Translations under genes and position numbers: made by a program
Source of the DNA: Croceibacterium_B sp963783195
Lineage (GTDB): Bacteria > Pseudomonadota > Alphaproteobacteria > Sphingomonadales > Sphingomonadaceae
Assembly (NCBI GenBank): GCA_963783195.1
Contig: CAWAMV010000004.1
Coordinates: forward strand, 1,302,001 to 1,366,000
Length of the DNA: 64,000 nt
Direction: 5' to 3'
Notes under the pieces: generated by a model
What the model was told of the DNA's origin: nothing
What the model saw: only the letters and a program-made list of their open reading frames with translations
Databases searched by the model: none
Part shown: in pieces, positions 44,812-53,535 of the stretch
Position numbering within the stretch: position 1 is the stretch's first letter
Layout of the letters: each line of letters opens with the position of its first letter

Positions 44812-45417
44812 TCAATCGTCACTCCGGGAATGGTCGGACAGGCGACCCATGACGGCCGCCACGTATTGCTGTGTTTCGCGGATGCGCGGCACTCCGCCAG
44901 CCTGCTCCACGCGGCCGGGGCCGGCGTTGTAGGCCGCGAGGGCTTTTTCGATGTCACCGCCAAACCGATCAAGCTGCTGGCGCAGGTAGCGCGCGCCGCC
45001 TTCGAGGTTGGCCAGGGGATCGTCGGGATTGACGCCCATTTCGCGGGCCGTCCCGGGCATGAGCTGAGCGAGGCCGCGCGCGCCTACGGGCGAGATCGCC
45101 CCTTCGTGCCAGCGGCTTTCCTGCCACACCACCGCCTCGAGCAGTGCGGGGCTGACGTCAAAGCGTTCGGCGAGGGAGAGGACGGCGGCCTGGTAGCGGG
45201 CGGGGAGGACGGCTTGCGTGCGGGCCGGTGCCGACAGTTGCCGGGCCGGCACATCGCCGGCGAGCTGGGGCAGATCGGCTTGCGCAGCGCCCGCCGAATC
45301 ATCCGGCGCGCCGCCGGCAATCCACCGGGCACCAGCGGTGCCGACTTCCAGCACGTCGGCCTGCGCCGGCGTTGCCGCGGCGGCCAGAACCAGCGTCAGG
45401 AAACAAAAGCGACTCAT
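44812..45417 (-). CDS. virB1: VirB1-type lytic transglycosylase
   Basis: A 201-residue exported lytic transglycosylase that opens peptidoglycan for the secretion channel. A signal peptide (FCFLTLVLAAAATPAQA) is followed by a linker of about 60 residues and the SLT domain: LLEAVVWQESRWHEGAISPVG (catalytic Glu in QESRW), GLAQLMPGTA, NLEGGARYLRQQLDRFGGD and ALAAYNAGPGRV. The ATG at 45417 is chosen. It is the first gene of the minus-strand secretion operon. Confidence 0.92.
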   Translation of the reverse strand: MSRFCFLTLVLAAAATPAQADVLEVGTAGARWIAGGAPDDSAGAAQADLPQLAGDVPARQLSAPARTQAVLPARYQAAVLSLAERFDVSPALLEAVVWQESRWHEGAISPVGARGLAQLMPGTAREMGVNPDDPLANLEGGARYLRQQLDRFGGDIEKALAAYNAGPGRVEQAGGVPRIRETQQYVAAVMGRLSDHSRSDD

Positions 45418-45644
45418 CACGGACCCCTTCACGAGAATCGCGATGGAACCTGCAAATGACAGCACCGTGACATCGGGCAGCCCATCCTGCGGCGCGCGCG
45501 GTCAAGGGGGTGTCGCGCGGGTATGCGCATCTCGTCCCTGCCGAAGATGCTACTCCCCCACCCGAGTCGAGGCAAATGATGAAGTTGTGATGGTACTTTG
45601 GGGGCGCCGAGCCATCGCCCGGGCCCCCCCGTATATAAAGCCGT

Positions 45645-46007
45645 TCAGCGCGAGGCGAACTGCGGCTGGCCGAATGCCCCGCTGTCCAGCATCGCGATGG
45701 CCTGGCGGGCGAGGTCACGCGAATCCACCCACTGGCCGGAAGCTGTCTCCAGCCGGAAGCGTTCGGCCGAGGCGGCCTGTTCGAACAGCGCACGCGCATC
45801 GCGCAGCTCGCCCATGCGGGCGTGTGCGATGCCGAGATTGATGAGTCGAGCGGGATGGCTGGCGTCACGGGCGTCGGCGCGCTCGATCCGCTCGATCGCC
45901 GCTTCCGAACGGCCGGCGGTCATGTCGACGTAGGCGACTTCGATGCCTTGCGCCGGAACCGGCGCCTGCACCACCAGCGCGGAGGCGATGAGGGCTGCGA
46001 TGGACAT
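45645..46007 (-). CDS. Small exported TPR-like protein
   Basis: A 120-residue protein with a signal peptide (MSIAALIASALVVQAPVPAQ) and helical repeats: EAAIERIERADARDASHPARLINLGIAHARM (in two helices) and GELRDARALFEQAAS match the TPR consensus. The end has DSRDLARQAIAMLDSG. The ATG at 46007 is used. It is divergent from the surface lipoprotein gene, with a 253-bp control region between that has two Pho-box-like repeats. Probably a periplasmic partner protein; function not known. Confidence 0.72.
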   Translation of the reverse strand: MSIAALIASALVVQAPVPAQGIEVAYVDMTAGRSEAAIERIERADARDASHPARLINLGIAHARMGELRDARALFEQAASAERFRLETASGQWVDSRDLARQAIAMLDSGAFGQPQFASR

Positions 46008-46084
46008 GGTCAATTCTCCCCAGACTTCTGTCGTGTGGATACTGGATCAACCAACCCGACTGCTGCCGCAACAAAAATGAAATA

Positions 46085-46102
46085 ATGTCATCGAACTGTA
46101 AC
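46085..46102. promoter_or_regulatory. Pho-box-like direct repeat 1
   Basis: ATGTCAT-CGAA-CTGTAAC: two 7-bp units at an 11-bp period, close to the Pho box CTGTCAT-N4-CTGTCAY. Each unit has one mismatch. It lies in the divergent region between the TPR gene (78 bases from its start) and the lipoprotein gene. Confidence 0.5.
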
Positions 46103-46183
46103 ATTGGCCCGGGCGGCACCGTTTGGACCGTCACAACTGTCACATCGCGAACATAATTACAGCTCTGTAGTCAAACGGAAATT

Positions 46184-46201
46184 CTGCAAAATTTCTGTCA
46201 C
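46184..46201. promoter_or_regulatory. Pho-box-like direct repeat 2
   Basis: CTGCAAA-ATTT-CTGTCAC: the second unit is a perfect CTGTCAC, the first has three mismatches, and the spacer is AT-rich as in known Pho boxes. It ends 59 bases before the lipoprotein ATG, a good place for PhoB activation. A palindrome TACAG-CT-CTGTA lies at 46158-46169 between the two repeats. Confidence 0.5.
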
Positions 46202-46260
46202 CTCGGGGGCCTAGCGGAGTCGCGAGACGGCCATTTGGCGCCGCTCCCGATTCTCGGTCC

Positions 46261-47871
46261 ATGAGGGGTACTTCTGCTGTGACACATCTTCATCGCTCGC
46301 TCGTGCTCGGCTGCAGCCTGCTGGCCATTACCGCCTGCGGGCCAGACGACATCGCTTCGCCCGGAAACGGCGGCAACGTGAACATCGACATTTCCACCCC
46401 GGCCCCGTCGCCGACGCCGACTCCGACGGGTCCAGCCACCGTGACCCCGGCTGGCGCCTGCCCGACCATCACCGATCCCCAGGGGCTGAAGGATGGTGGC
46501 ACGATATCGGGTCCGACCGGCACCTATCGCGTTTGCGAACTGCCGCGCACGATCAAGGTCTCCAGCACGCTGCCGAAGATTTCCGGGCTGCTCTACGCGA
46601 TGAACGGCCGCGTCGACGTCGGCTGCGACGGCGGCTTCAGCGCCCCGACCGCTGCTGGCTTCGCTTCCACCACCGTGGGCTGCGGCAACCTGACCGCCGA
46701 CACCAAGGTATCGCTTACGATCGAGCCCGGCGTCATTGTCTTTGCCAAGACCGGCCAGTCGTGGCTCGCGGTCAACCGCGGCAACAAGCTGATCGCCAAC
46801 GGCACCGCCACCCAGCCGATCATCTTCACCTCGAGCGACAACGTCGCAGGGTTCGCGTCCGATTCGTCGATCGGGCAGTGGGGCGGCGTCGTGCTGCTCG
46901 GCCGGGGGCGCATCACCGATTGCGAATTCGGCTCAGTCGCCAGCAGCACTTGCGAACGCAACACCGAAGGCGCGGTCGATCCGGCCGTGTTCGGCGGCAA
47001 CGACGACACCTACAACGCCGGAAGCCTGAAGTACGTCCAGATCCGCTACTCGGGCTTCGTCCTCAGCGCGAACAAGGAGCTCCAGGCGCTGACCACCGAA
47101 GGCATCGGTTCGGGCACCACCATCGACTATTTCCAGTCGCACAACAGCTCCGACGACGGCGCCGAGTTCTTCGGCGGCGTGGTCCAGCTCAAGCACTATG
47201 TCGCAACCGGCGCCGACGACGACAGCATGGACGTCGATACCGGTGCGCGGATGGACGTGCAGTATGCCCTGCTCCTGCAGCGTCCAGGCGAAGGCGACGC
47301 GCTGTTCGAAATCGATTCGAACGGCAACGAAGGCGACACGCCGCGGACCCGTCTGCGGGTCGCCAATTTCGTGGCCCGCCAACCGAACACGAGCGCCAAC
47401 AACGAAGGCAACGACCAGGCCGCCGCGCTCTTCCGTGGCAATGCCGACGTCACGCTCGTCAACGGCATATTCTACACACCGAACAACGAGTGCATCCGCA
47501 TGAACGGCTCGGGCACCACGCCGGCGTCCCTGACCGTCCACTCGGTCGTGCTGAGCTGCAACGGCACGAAGTTCATCGGCACCGGCAGCTACTCCGCGGC
47601 GCAGGTGGCCACGGCTTTTGGCTCCGGCTCGAACAACAACAACGACGCGTTCACCTCGACGCTGAGCAACCTGTTCGTGAACGGCTCCGGCGAAGACGGC
47701 GTGGCGACCTTCGATGTGACCACGCTGTCGCCGTTCTTCACCAATGCGCCTTCGCCCTACCACATCGGCGCGGCCTGGACCGGCTACACCTGGTACAACG
47801 GCTGGACCTGCAACAGCGGATACGCCCCGCTTGGCGGTGGCAGCAGCTGCACCTCGCTGCCGACCACCTGA
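46261..47871 (+). CDS. Surface/periplasmic lipoprotein paired with a TonB receptor
   Basis: A 536-residue lipoprotein. The signal peptide ends LLAITACGPDD with a usable lipobox. A Pro/Thr linker (SPTPTPTGP) follows. The mature part is rich in Asn, Gly, Thr and Asp with parallel beta-helix-like features (LTIEPGVIVFAKTGQSW, QPIIFTSSDNVAG, IGQWGGVVLLGRG, SHNSSDDGAEFFGG). It ends with paired cysteines. I do not recognise a named enzyme; it resembles large sphingomonad/Caulobacter lipoproteins next to TonB receptors. A GTG at 46279 with AGGGG upstream is another possible start. It precedes the receptor at 47950 by 78 bases, with a hairpin between. Pho-box-like repeats upstream suggest phosphate control. 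Confidence 0.75.
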   Translation: MRGTSAVTHLHRSLVLGCSLLAITACGPDDIASPGNGGNVNIDISTPAPSPTPTPTGPATVTPAGACPTITDPQGLKDGGTISGPTGTYRVCELPRTIKVSSTLPKISGLLYAMNGRVDVGCDGGFSAPTAAGFASTTVGCGNLTADTKVSLTIEPGVIVFAKTGQSWLAVNRGNKLIANGTATQPIIFTSSDNVAGFASDSSIGQWGGVVLLGRGRITDCEFGSVASSTCERNTEGAVDPAVFGGNDDTYNAGSLKYVQIRYSGFVLSANKELQALTTEGIGSGTTIDYFQSHNSSDDGAEFFGGVVQLKHYVATGADDDSMDVDTGARMDVQYALLLQRPGEGDALFEIDSNGNEGDTPRTRLRVANFVARQPNTSANNEGNDQAAALFRGNADVTLVNGIFYTPNNECIRMNGSGTTPASLTVHSVVLSCNGTKFIGTGSYSAAQVATAFGSGSNNNNDAFTSTLSNLFVNGSGEDGVATFDVTTLSPFFTNAPSPYHIGAAWTGYTWYNGWTCNSGYAPLGGGSSCTSLPTT

Positions 47872-47891
47872 CCGGCTTCCGACCATCGAGT

Positions 47892-47918
47892 GGGGGCGGC
47901 CGGCAACGAGCCGCCCCC
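47892..47918 (+). terminator. Hairpin between lipoprotein and TonB receptor genes
   Basis: GGGGGCGGC (47892-47900) pairs with GCCGCCCCC (47910-47918) around a 9-base loop. Only CTTCTC follows, so termination would be partial; it may lower receptor expression relative to the lipoprotein or protect the upstream transcript. Confidence 0.5.
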
Positions 47919-47949
47919 CTTCTCGCATCCGAAATTTGAGGGAAATCCG

Positions 47950-50655
47950 ATGTCACATCCGTCGCGGCTAGCCGGCGTACTCCTGTTCACCACGGCCATG
48001 ACCTGGCCCGCCGCCGCCTTTGCGCAGGACGCGGCGCCCGATACCGGCGCGGACACCCCCGCACCAACCGAAGACGAGACGGTGTCCGACGAGGAGGATG
48101 TCGATATCTCGGTCCCGGGCGGCGGGGAAATCATCGTGACCGGGCGTATCCAGCGCAATCCTGAGCAGGCGTCGACGCAAGTCGTCTCGGTCCTCTCCTC
48201 GGCCGAGATCGCCAAGACGGGTGAAGGAAACATCGCCGGCGCCCTCGGCCGGGTGACCGGCCTCAGCGTGGTCGGCAACGGTTTCGTCTACGTCCGCGGT
48301 CTCGGCGATCGATACTCACTGGCGCTGCTCAACGGCTCGCCCTTGCCGAGCCCCGAGCCGCTCAAGCGCGTGGTGCCGCTCGACATCTTCCCGACCGGGG
48401 TCATCGCCTCGTCGCTGGTGCAGAAGAGCTATTCGGTCAACTACCCCGGCGAGTTCGGCGGCGGCGTGATCAACCTGACGACCAAGGCGGTGCCGCGCGA
48501 CGCCTTCCTGACGATTGGCGCAGGCATCTCCGGCGACTCGATTACTTCGGGGTACCGCGGGCTGACCTATTACGGCTCGAGCACCGACTGGTCGGGCTAC
48601 GACAACGGCAACCGCGATATCCCGGCGACCCTGCAGGCGTTCTTCGACAGCGGCGAGCGGATCAGCTCGGGCACGGTCAACACAACCGCCATCGCGCGCG
48701 ACCTGGTCACCGGGCGCAACGCCGTGGTGCAGAGCTGGAACGATATCCCCTTCAACTGGTCAGCCAACGTCTCGGGGGGCAAGTCGTGGACCGTCGGCGA
48801 CGGCGACCTAGGCGTGATTGCCGGCGGGGGTTTCTCCAACAAGTGGAAGACCACCCAGCCGCACCAGCAGACCTCGCTGAGCGCGGACCTGTCGACGGTG
48901 GAGAGCGACTTCACCACCACCAAGACGGACCAGCGCGTGGTCGTGAACGGGCTACTCGGCCTCGGATACGAGTTCGGCGACGGCAACGCTTTGCGCTGGA
49001 CCAACCTCTACATCCACGACACGATCAAGCAGGCGCGCATCGGGCTTGGACAGCGTCCGTCGCAGAACGGCCTGGCCGACTTCCTGCGCCAGCGCACGGG
49101 CTTCTACGAGCGGCAGCTGTTCGACACCCAGTTCGTCGGCGAGTTCAAGTTCAACGACGTCCTCTCGCTCGACCTGCGCGGCGGTTATGCCAACTCGCAG
49201 CGCAACGCGCCCTACGAGTTGTCGTTCGAGTATATCCGCACCAATTCGCCGGCGGACCCGTTCGGCTCGATCTTCATCGACAAGCTGAACAACGGCAACG
49301 GGGGCGATGGCGGAATAACCTTCTCCGATCTCGAGGAGGACCTTTACTCGGCCGGGGCAGACCTGACCTACCGCTTCACGCCCGGCGTCGCCGTCACGCT
49401 CGGTGGCGCATGGTCGAACACGCAGCGCACGGTTTCACGACGCGATTTCCTGTTTCTCGCCCCGAACCAGATTCTCGGCAATTCGGCCATCGTCAGCGGC
49501 ATTGGCGCGCTGCGCCCGGACCTCCTGGTGAATGCCCTGACCGCACCGGGTCTGCTGCAGTACAGCCAGGGCCTGACGATGATCGAGACCGACGAGGGCA
49601 ACCCCGCCTTCGCCGCCGAACTCGATAACTGGGCCGGCTATGGCAAGGTCAACTGGCAGATCAGCGACCTGCTGAGTCTCGACATCGGCGTTCGCTACGA
49701 ACATGCCGACCAGTCGGTCTCGCCCATCCGGGTGTTCACCACGCCCGGCGCGGCCAACTCCGCGACCAGCCTCACCCGAAACTACTGGCTGCCCGCCGGC
49801 ACGCTGACCTATGAGGTTCAGCCCGGGATGCAGGTCCGCCTCAGTGCATCGAAGACGATAGCCCGGCCGCAGTTCCGCGAGCTGATCAACCAACCGTACT
49901 TCGACCCCGACACGAGCCGCCCCTACCGCGGCAACCCTCTGCTGATCGACAGCCAGCTCTATAACGCCGAGGCACGGTTCGAGTACTACTTCGCTCGCAA
50001 CGAACGAGTGTCGGTCTCCGGTTTCTACAAGAAGATCGACAAACCGATCGAGGCTTTCCTCGCCGGCGTCGACCTGACGACCTCGTACGCCAACGCGCCC
50101 GAAGCCCAACTCTATGGCGCGGAGTTCGACTTGCAGAAGTCGTTCGGCCTCGGCGACTGGCTGGACGAGGGCTATCGCCGGTTCGTTATCAGCGGGAATT
50201 ATACCTTCACCAAATCCAAGTTGAAGGTCGGTCCCAACGATACCGTGTCATACTTTGGCGCCGCCTCGACGATCGCCAGCGACTACTTCCGCGACGGCGT
50301 GCCACTGACCGGCCAATCGGACCACATCGTCAACCTTCAGCTAGGCCTCGAAAACGACGACCGCCTGTCGCAGCAGACGCTGCTGGTCAGCTATGCCAGC
50401 GAACGCGTGGTCAGTCGCGGCCTGAACGGCACGCCGCCGCAACCCGACGTGATCGAGAAGCCCGGCGTGCAACTCGACTTCGTGATGCGCGAGGGCCTCA
50501 AGCTGCTCGGGACCGACCTCGAACTGAAGGTCGAAGTGCGCAACATTTTTGGCACCGGTCACGAGGAATACCAGCAGAGCGGTTCGAACCGGCTGGACAT
50601 CAACAGCTATCGCGAGGGCCGCACGTTCGGCGCCTCGCTCTCCGCCACGTTCTGA
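47950..50655 (+). CDS. TonB-dependent receptor paired with the lipoprotein
   Basis: A 901-residue outer-membrane receptor. A signal peptide ends AAAFAQ; an acidic linker and TonB-box-like GGEIIVTGRIQRN follow. The plug has FVYVRGLGDRYSLALLNGSP and NYPGEFGGGVINLTTKAVP, a version distinct from the receptors at 2576 and 20699. Barrel motifs include RLSASKTIARPQFRELINQP and RGNPLLIDS; the end is RTFGASLSATF. GAGGGAAAT precedes the ATG at 47950. With its upstream lipoprotein it forms an uptake pair, perhaps for a phosphorylated compound if the Pho boxes are real. Confidence 0.9.
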   Translation: MSHPSRLAGVLLFTTAMTWPAAAFAQDAAPDTGADTPAPTEDETVSDEEDVDISVPGGGEIIVTGRIQRNPEQASTQVVSVLSSAEIAKTGEGNIAGALGRVTGLSVVGNGFVYVRGLGDRYSLALLNGSPLPSPEPLKRVVPLDIFPTGVIASSLVQKSYSVNYPGEFGGGVINLTTKAVPRDAFLTIGAGISGDSITSGYRGLTYYGSSTDWSGYDNGNRDIPATLQAFFDSGERISSGTVNTTAIARDLVTGRNAVVQSWNDIPFNWSANVSGGKSWTVGDGDLGVIAGGGFSNKWKTTQPHQQTSLSADLSTVESDFTTTKTDQRVVVNGLLGLGYEFGDGNALRWTNLYIHDTIKQARIGLGQRPSQNGLADFLRQRTGFYERQLFDTQFVGEFKFNDVLSLDLRGGYANSQRNAPYELSFEYIRTNSPADPFGSIFIDKLNNGNGGDGGITFSDLEEDLYSAGADLTYRFTPGVAVTLGGAWSNTQRTVSRRDFLFLAPNQILGNSAIVSGIGALRPDLLVNALTAPGLLQYSQGLTMIETDEGNPAFAAELDNWAGYGKVNWQISDLLSLDIGVRYEHADQSVSPIRVFTTPGAANSATSLTRNYWLPAGTLTYEVQPGMQVRLSASKTIARPQFRELINQPYFDPDTSRPYRGNPLLIDSQLYNAEARFEYYFARNERVSVSGFYKKIDKPIEAFLAGVDLTTSYANAPEAQLYGAEFDLQKSFGLGDWLDEGYRRFVISGNYTFTKSKLKVGPNDTVSYFGAASTIASDYFRDGVPLTGQSDHIVNLQLGLENDDRLSQQTLLVSYASERVVSRGLNGTPPQPDVIEKPGVQLDFVMREGLKLLGTDLELKVEVRNIFGTGHEEYQQSGSNRLDINSYREGRTFGASLSATF

Positions 50656-50673
50656 AGCGAGGTTAAAGGGACA

Positions 50674-50699
50674 GGGCGGCCTGCTTCGGCGGGCCGCCC
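50674..50699. terminator. Hairpin with UUCG loop after the TonB receptor
   Basis: GGGCGGCC-T-GC pairs with GC-G-GGCCGCCC through an 11-bp stem (one T-G pair) closed by a TTCG tetraloop at 50685-50688. It lies between the convergent receptor and response-regulator genes and can serve both, though T-runs are short (GTCTTG). Confidence 0.7.
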
Positions 50700-50715
50700 G
50701 TCTTGCTGACCGCCG

Positions 50716-51396
50716 TCAAGCGTCGAGAACGTCGAAGACGTAGCCCTTGTTGGTCACCGTGCGCAGCACCGGTCCCGCGCCCGCCTTGCGCAGCGCGGCG
50801 CGCAGCCGCTTGATCCACACGTCGACTGTGCGCAGGTAATCGGGATCGCCCGACTTGCCGAGCGACTGGATGAGCTCACGGCGCGAGAGGATGCGGTTGG
50901 GGTTCTCGGCGATGAAGCGCAGCAGGCGGAACTCGTTGGGGCTTAGCTCGATCACGGTGTCGCCCCAGCAGGCCCGCTCCGCCGCCGGGTGAACAGTCAG
51001 CCGGCCGGCCTTGATTGCCTGCGCGGCTGCGCGCCAGCCGAAGGTGGGGTCCTGCGCAAGGATGCGATCGAGCACGGCCTGGCGCGAGATCGGCCCAATC
51101 ATGTAATCATCTGCCCCGGCGCGCAGGGCACGGCGGCGATCTTCCGCATCGTCTTCCTCGAGCACGATCGTGACATGCCCCTCGGCCGTTCGCGGGTCGG
51201 CGCGCAGCCGGCGGCACAGCTCGAGCCCGGACATTTCCGGCAACATCCAGTCCACGAACAACCAGCACGGCCCCTCCACCAGTGTGGCCGGCCCGGTCGC
51301 TTCCAGCCGGGAGAACGAAAAACGGGCATCGTTCAGAACGAATTCTTCGAAGTTTTCGACGGTAGCGTCGGTCGCAAAGATCTGCACGTTCGTCAT
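50716..51396 (-). CDS. OmpR/PhoB-type response regulator with degenerate receiver
   Basis: A 226-residue regulator. The C-terminal winged helix is sound: IELSPNEFRLLRFIAENPNR, ILSRRELIQSL, VDVWIKRLRAALRK and LRTVTNKGYVFD. The receiver keeps the phospho-acceptor region (Asp49 in FVDWMLPEMSG), but the acidic pair near the start is not there (VQIFATDAT), the Thr/Ser switch reads LEEDD and the conserved Lys is Gly (IGPIS). So it may work without phosphorylation or with a changed trigger. The ATG at 51396 is chosen. No histidine kinase is adjacent. It converges on the TonB receptor and is divergent from the ArsR gene. Confidence 0.85.
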   Translation of the reverse strand: MTNVQIFATDATVENFEEFVLNDARFSFSRLEATGPATLVEGPCWLFVDWMLPEMSGLELCRRLRADPRTAEGHVTIVLEEDDAEDRRRALRAGADDYMIGPISRQAVLDRILAQDPTFGWRAAAQAIKAGRLTVHPAAERACWGDTVIELSPNEFRLLRFIAENPNRILSRRELIQSLGKSGDPDYLRTVDVWIKRLRAALRKAGAGPVLRTVTNKGYVFDVLDA

Positions 51397-51544
51397 GCTT
51401 CGAACCCCATGTCGCCCCGACCATGCTTCGCTCATGTGACTCGATTGTGACGATTGCGCAGGGTTTCTGTACGGCTGTCGAAAAGGACCGGACAGCGGCC
51501 TGCAAGCCTTTGCCTCGGCGCGAAAAATTGGCATAGCGGAGGCA

Positions 51545-51889
51545 ATGACCCAATTCACCGACCTTGCCGAACCGGTCGACGAACGTGCCGTCGCAGCCCT
51601 GCGCGACAGCGCTCATCGTGCTTCCGTGCTGCTGAAGCAGATGGCCAACGAACAGCGGCTGCTCATCCTGTGCAAACTGCTGGAGGGCGAGTGCTCGGTA
51701 ACGGTCCTCGCCGTTCACGTCGGCCTGGCTCAATCAGCAACTTCGCAGCATCTTGCCCGAATGCGCGAAACAGGCCTGCTCGCCACCCGGCGCGATGCGC
51801 AGACGATCTATTACCGCATCGAGGATGCCGACACGCTGCGCCTGCTCACCACGCTGTGCGACATCTTCGCCCCGGGAACGCACCCGTAG
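51545..51889 (+). CDS. ArsR/SmtB family regulator
   Basis: A 114-residue winged-helix regulator: LKQMANEQRLLILCKLLEG, then VTVLAVHVGLAQSATSQHLARM (recognition helix) and TGLLATRRDAQTIYYRI. The ELCVCDL-type metal site of ArsR is replaced by ECSVTVLAV with one Cys, so metal sensing is not assured; many such proteins sense sulfur species or other signals. The following nitronate monooxygenase-like gene starts 61 bases later, and the pair may be an operon. Confidence 0.85.
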   Translation: MTQFTDLAEPVDERAVAALRDSAHRASVLLKQMANEQRLLILCKLLEGECSVTVLAVHVGLAQSATSQHLARMRETGLLATRRDAQTIYYRIEDADTLRLLTTLCDIFAPGTHP

Positions 51890-51949
51890 GCCGGGAGCGC
51901 GCCGATCCGGCCATTGCCAGCGGTCGGGCCGCACCCTAGGCCGAGGGCC

Positions 51950-52927
51950 GTGACAACCGAATCGAGCGATCTCGCCGCCCGCCTGCGCCTGCCCGTCATC
52001 GGCGCGCCGCTGTTCATCATCTCGGTGCCGGCGCTTGTCATCGCCCAGTGCAAGGCAGGCGTTGTCGGTTCCTTTCCAGCGCTGAATGCACGTCCGGCAA
52101 GCCAGCTCGACGAGTGGCTGGCAGAGATAACCGAGACGCTGGCCGCATGGGATCGCGCCAATCCCGATCGGCCGGCCGCGCCTTTTGCCGTCAACCAGAT
52201 TGTCCATCGTTCCAATGACCGGCTCGAGGCCGATCTCTCCGTCTGCGCGAAATACAAGGTGCCGCTGGTCATCACCTCACTCGGTGCCCGGGAGGACCTC
52301 AACCAGGCGGTACATTCGTGGGGTGGCAAGACGTTCCACGACGTGATCAACGACCGCTTCGCCCACAAGGCGGTGGAGAAGGGAGCGGACGGGCTCATCC
52401 TCGTTGCCGCCGGTGCCGGCGGGCACGCGGGCGCGTTGTCGCCTTTCGCCCTGGTGCAGGAGGTACGCTCCTGGTTTGACGGACCGGTCGCGCTGTCGGG
52501 GGCCATCGCGCATGGCCGTTCCATCCTTGCCGCACAGGCGATGGGGGCGGACTTTGCCTATATCGGTTCGCCCTTCATCGCCACCGAAGAGGCGCGTGCA
52601 GCCGATGCCTACAAGCAGTGCGTAGTGGACTCGAGCGCCGGCGACATCATCTATTCGAACCTCTTCACCGGCGTTCACGGCAATTACCTCAAGCCGTCCA
52701 TCGCCTCTTCGGGATTGGACCCCGACAACCTGCCCGAAGGCGATCCGGCGACGATGGACTTCGCCAATGCCTCGGCAAAGGCGTGGAAGGATATCTGGGG
52801 CTGCGGCCAGGGCATCGCGCCGGTCGACGAGGTGCGCCCGGCAGCCGATTTCATCGCTCGGCTGGAGAGCGAATACGCCGAAGCGATAAGCGCGCTTGCG
52901 GCAAAGATTCCCGTGGGATTCAAGTGA
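51950..52927 (+). CDS. Nitronate monooxygenase family protein
   Basis: A 325-residue FMN enzyme with a TIM barrel. Motifs are LPVIGAPLFIISVPALVIAQ near the start, GVVGSFPALNARP, a nucleotide loop in LILVAAGAGGHAGALSPFAL and GADFAYIGSPFIATEEA. Members oxidise alkyl nitronates or act as enoyl reductases or dehydrogenases of the 2-nitropropane dioxygenase group. The start is a GTG at 51950. The GTG of eda overlaps its stop. Confidence 0.88.
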   Translation: MTTESSDLAARLRLPVIGAPLFIISVPALVIAQCKAGVVGSFPALNARPASQLDEWLAEITETLAAWDRANPDRPAAPFAVNQIVHRSNDRLEADLSVCAKYKVPLVITSLGAREDLNQAVHSWGGKTFHDVINDRFAHKAVEKGADGLILVAAGAGGHAGALSPFALVQEVRSWFDGPVALSGAIAHGRSILAAQAMGADFAYIGSPFIATEEARAADAYKQCVVDSSAGDIIYSNLFTGVHGNYLKPSIASSGLDPDNLPEGDPATMDFANASAKAWKDIWGCGQGIAPVDEVRPAADFIARLESEYAEAISALAAKIPVGFK

Positions 52928-53535
52928 GCGCGATCGGTGACATCATGCGCACTGCGCCGGTCATCCCGGTGCTGGTGATGGACGACGCTGCAGATGCCGA
53001 GCCGATTGCAGAGGCGCTGGTGGCCGGCGGCCTGCGCGTGCTTGAAGTGACCTTGCGTACGCCCGCAGCGCTCGATGCAATCAAGGCGATGAAGCGGGTG
53101 CAGGGCGCCATCGTCGGTGCTGGCACCGTGCTCAATCCGCAGATGCTCGACGACGCGATCGGCGCCGGCAGCGAATTCATCGTCTCGCCCGGCCTGACCG
53201 AACCGCTCGGCAAGGCGGCGAGCCACAGCGGCGTGCCGTTCCTGCCGGGCACCGCCAACGCGGGCGACATCATGCGCGGCCTGGACATGGGCCTGTCGCA
53301 CTTCAAGTTCTTCCCCGCGACCGCGGCGGGCGGATTGCCCGCGCTCAAGTCGCTGACGGCTGTATTCGGCGATGTGCGCATCTGTCCGACGGGCGGCATT
53401 ACCGAAGCGACCGCGCCAGAGTGGCTGGCGCTTGAGCAGGTGCTCTGTGTCGGCGGATCGTGGCTTGCCCCGCGAGGCAAGCCGGACCTGGCAGAGGTCG
53501 AAGCGGCTGCGCGCCGGGCGGCCGCGCTGGGCTAG
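52924..53535 (+). CDS. eda: KDPG aldolase (2-dehydro-3-deoxy-phosphogluconate aldolase)
   Basis: A 203-residue class I aldolase that splits KDPG to pyruvate and glyceraldehyde 3-phosphate, the last special step of the Entner-Doudoroff route. Motifs are RVLEVTLRTPAALDAI with the catalytic Glu, VGAGTVLNP, the Schiff-base Lys in HFKFFPA and ICPTGGIT. The GTG overlaps the upstream stop (GTGA). It overlaps the convergent maiA by 4 bases. The edd gene is not in the window. Confidence 0.92.
   Translation: MSAIGDIMRTAPVIPVLVMDDAADAEPIAEALVAGGLRVLEVTLRTPAALDAIKAMKRVQGAIVGAGTVLNPQMLDDAIGAGSEFIVSPGLTEPLGKAASHSGVPFLPGTANAGDIMRGLDMGLSHFKFFPATAAGGLPALKSLTAVFGDVRICPTGGITEATAPEWLALEQVLCVGGSWLAPRGKPDLAEVEAAARRAAALG

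Noticed and set aside
46130..46143. GTCAC repeat as a third Pho box
   Set aside because: The two GTCAC units are 9 bases apart, not 11.
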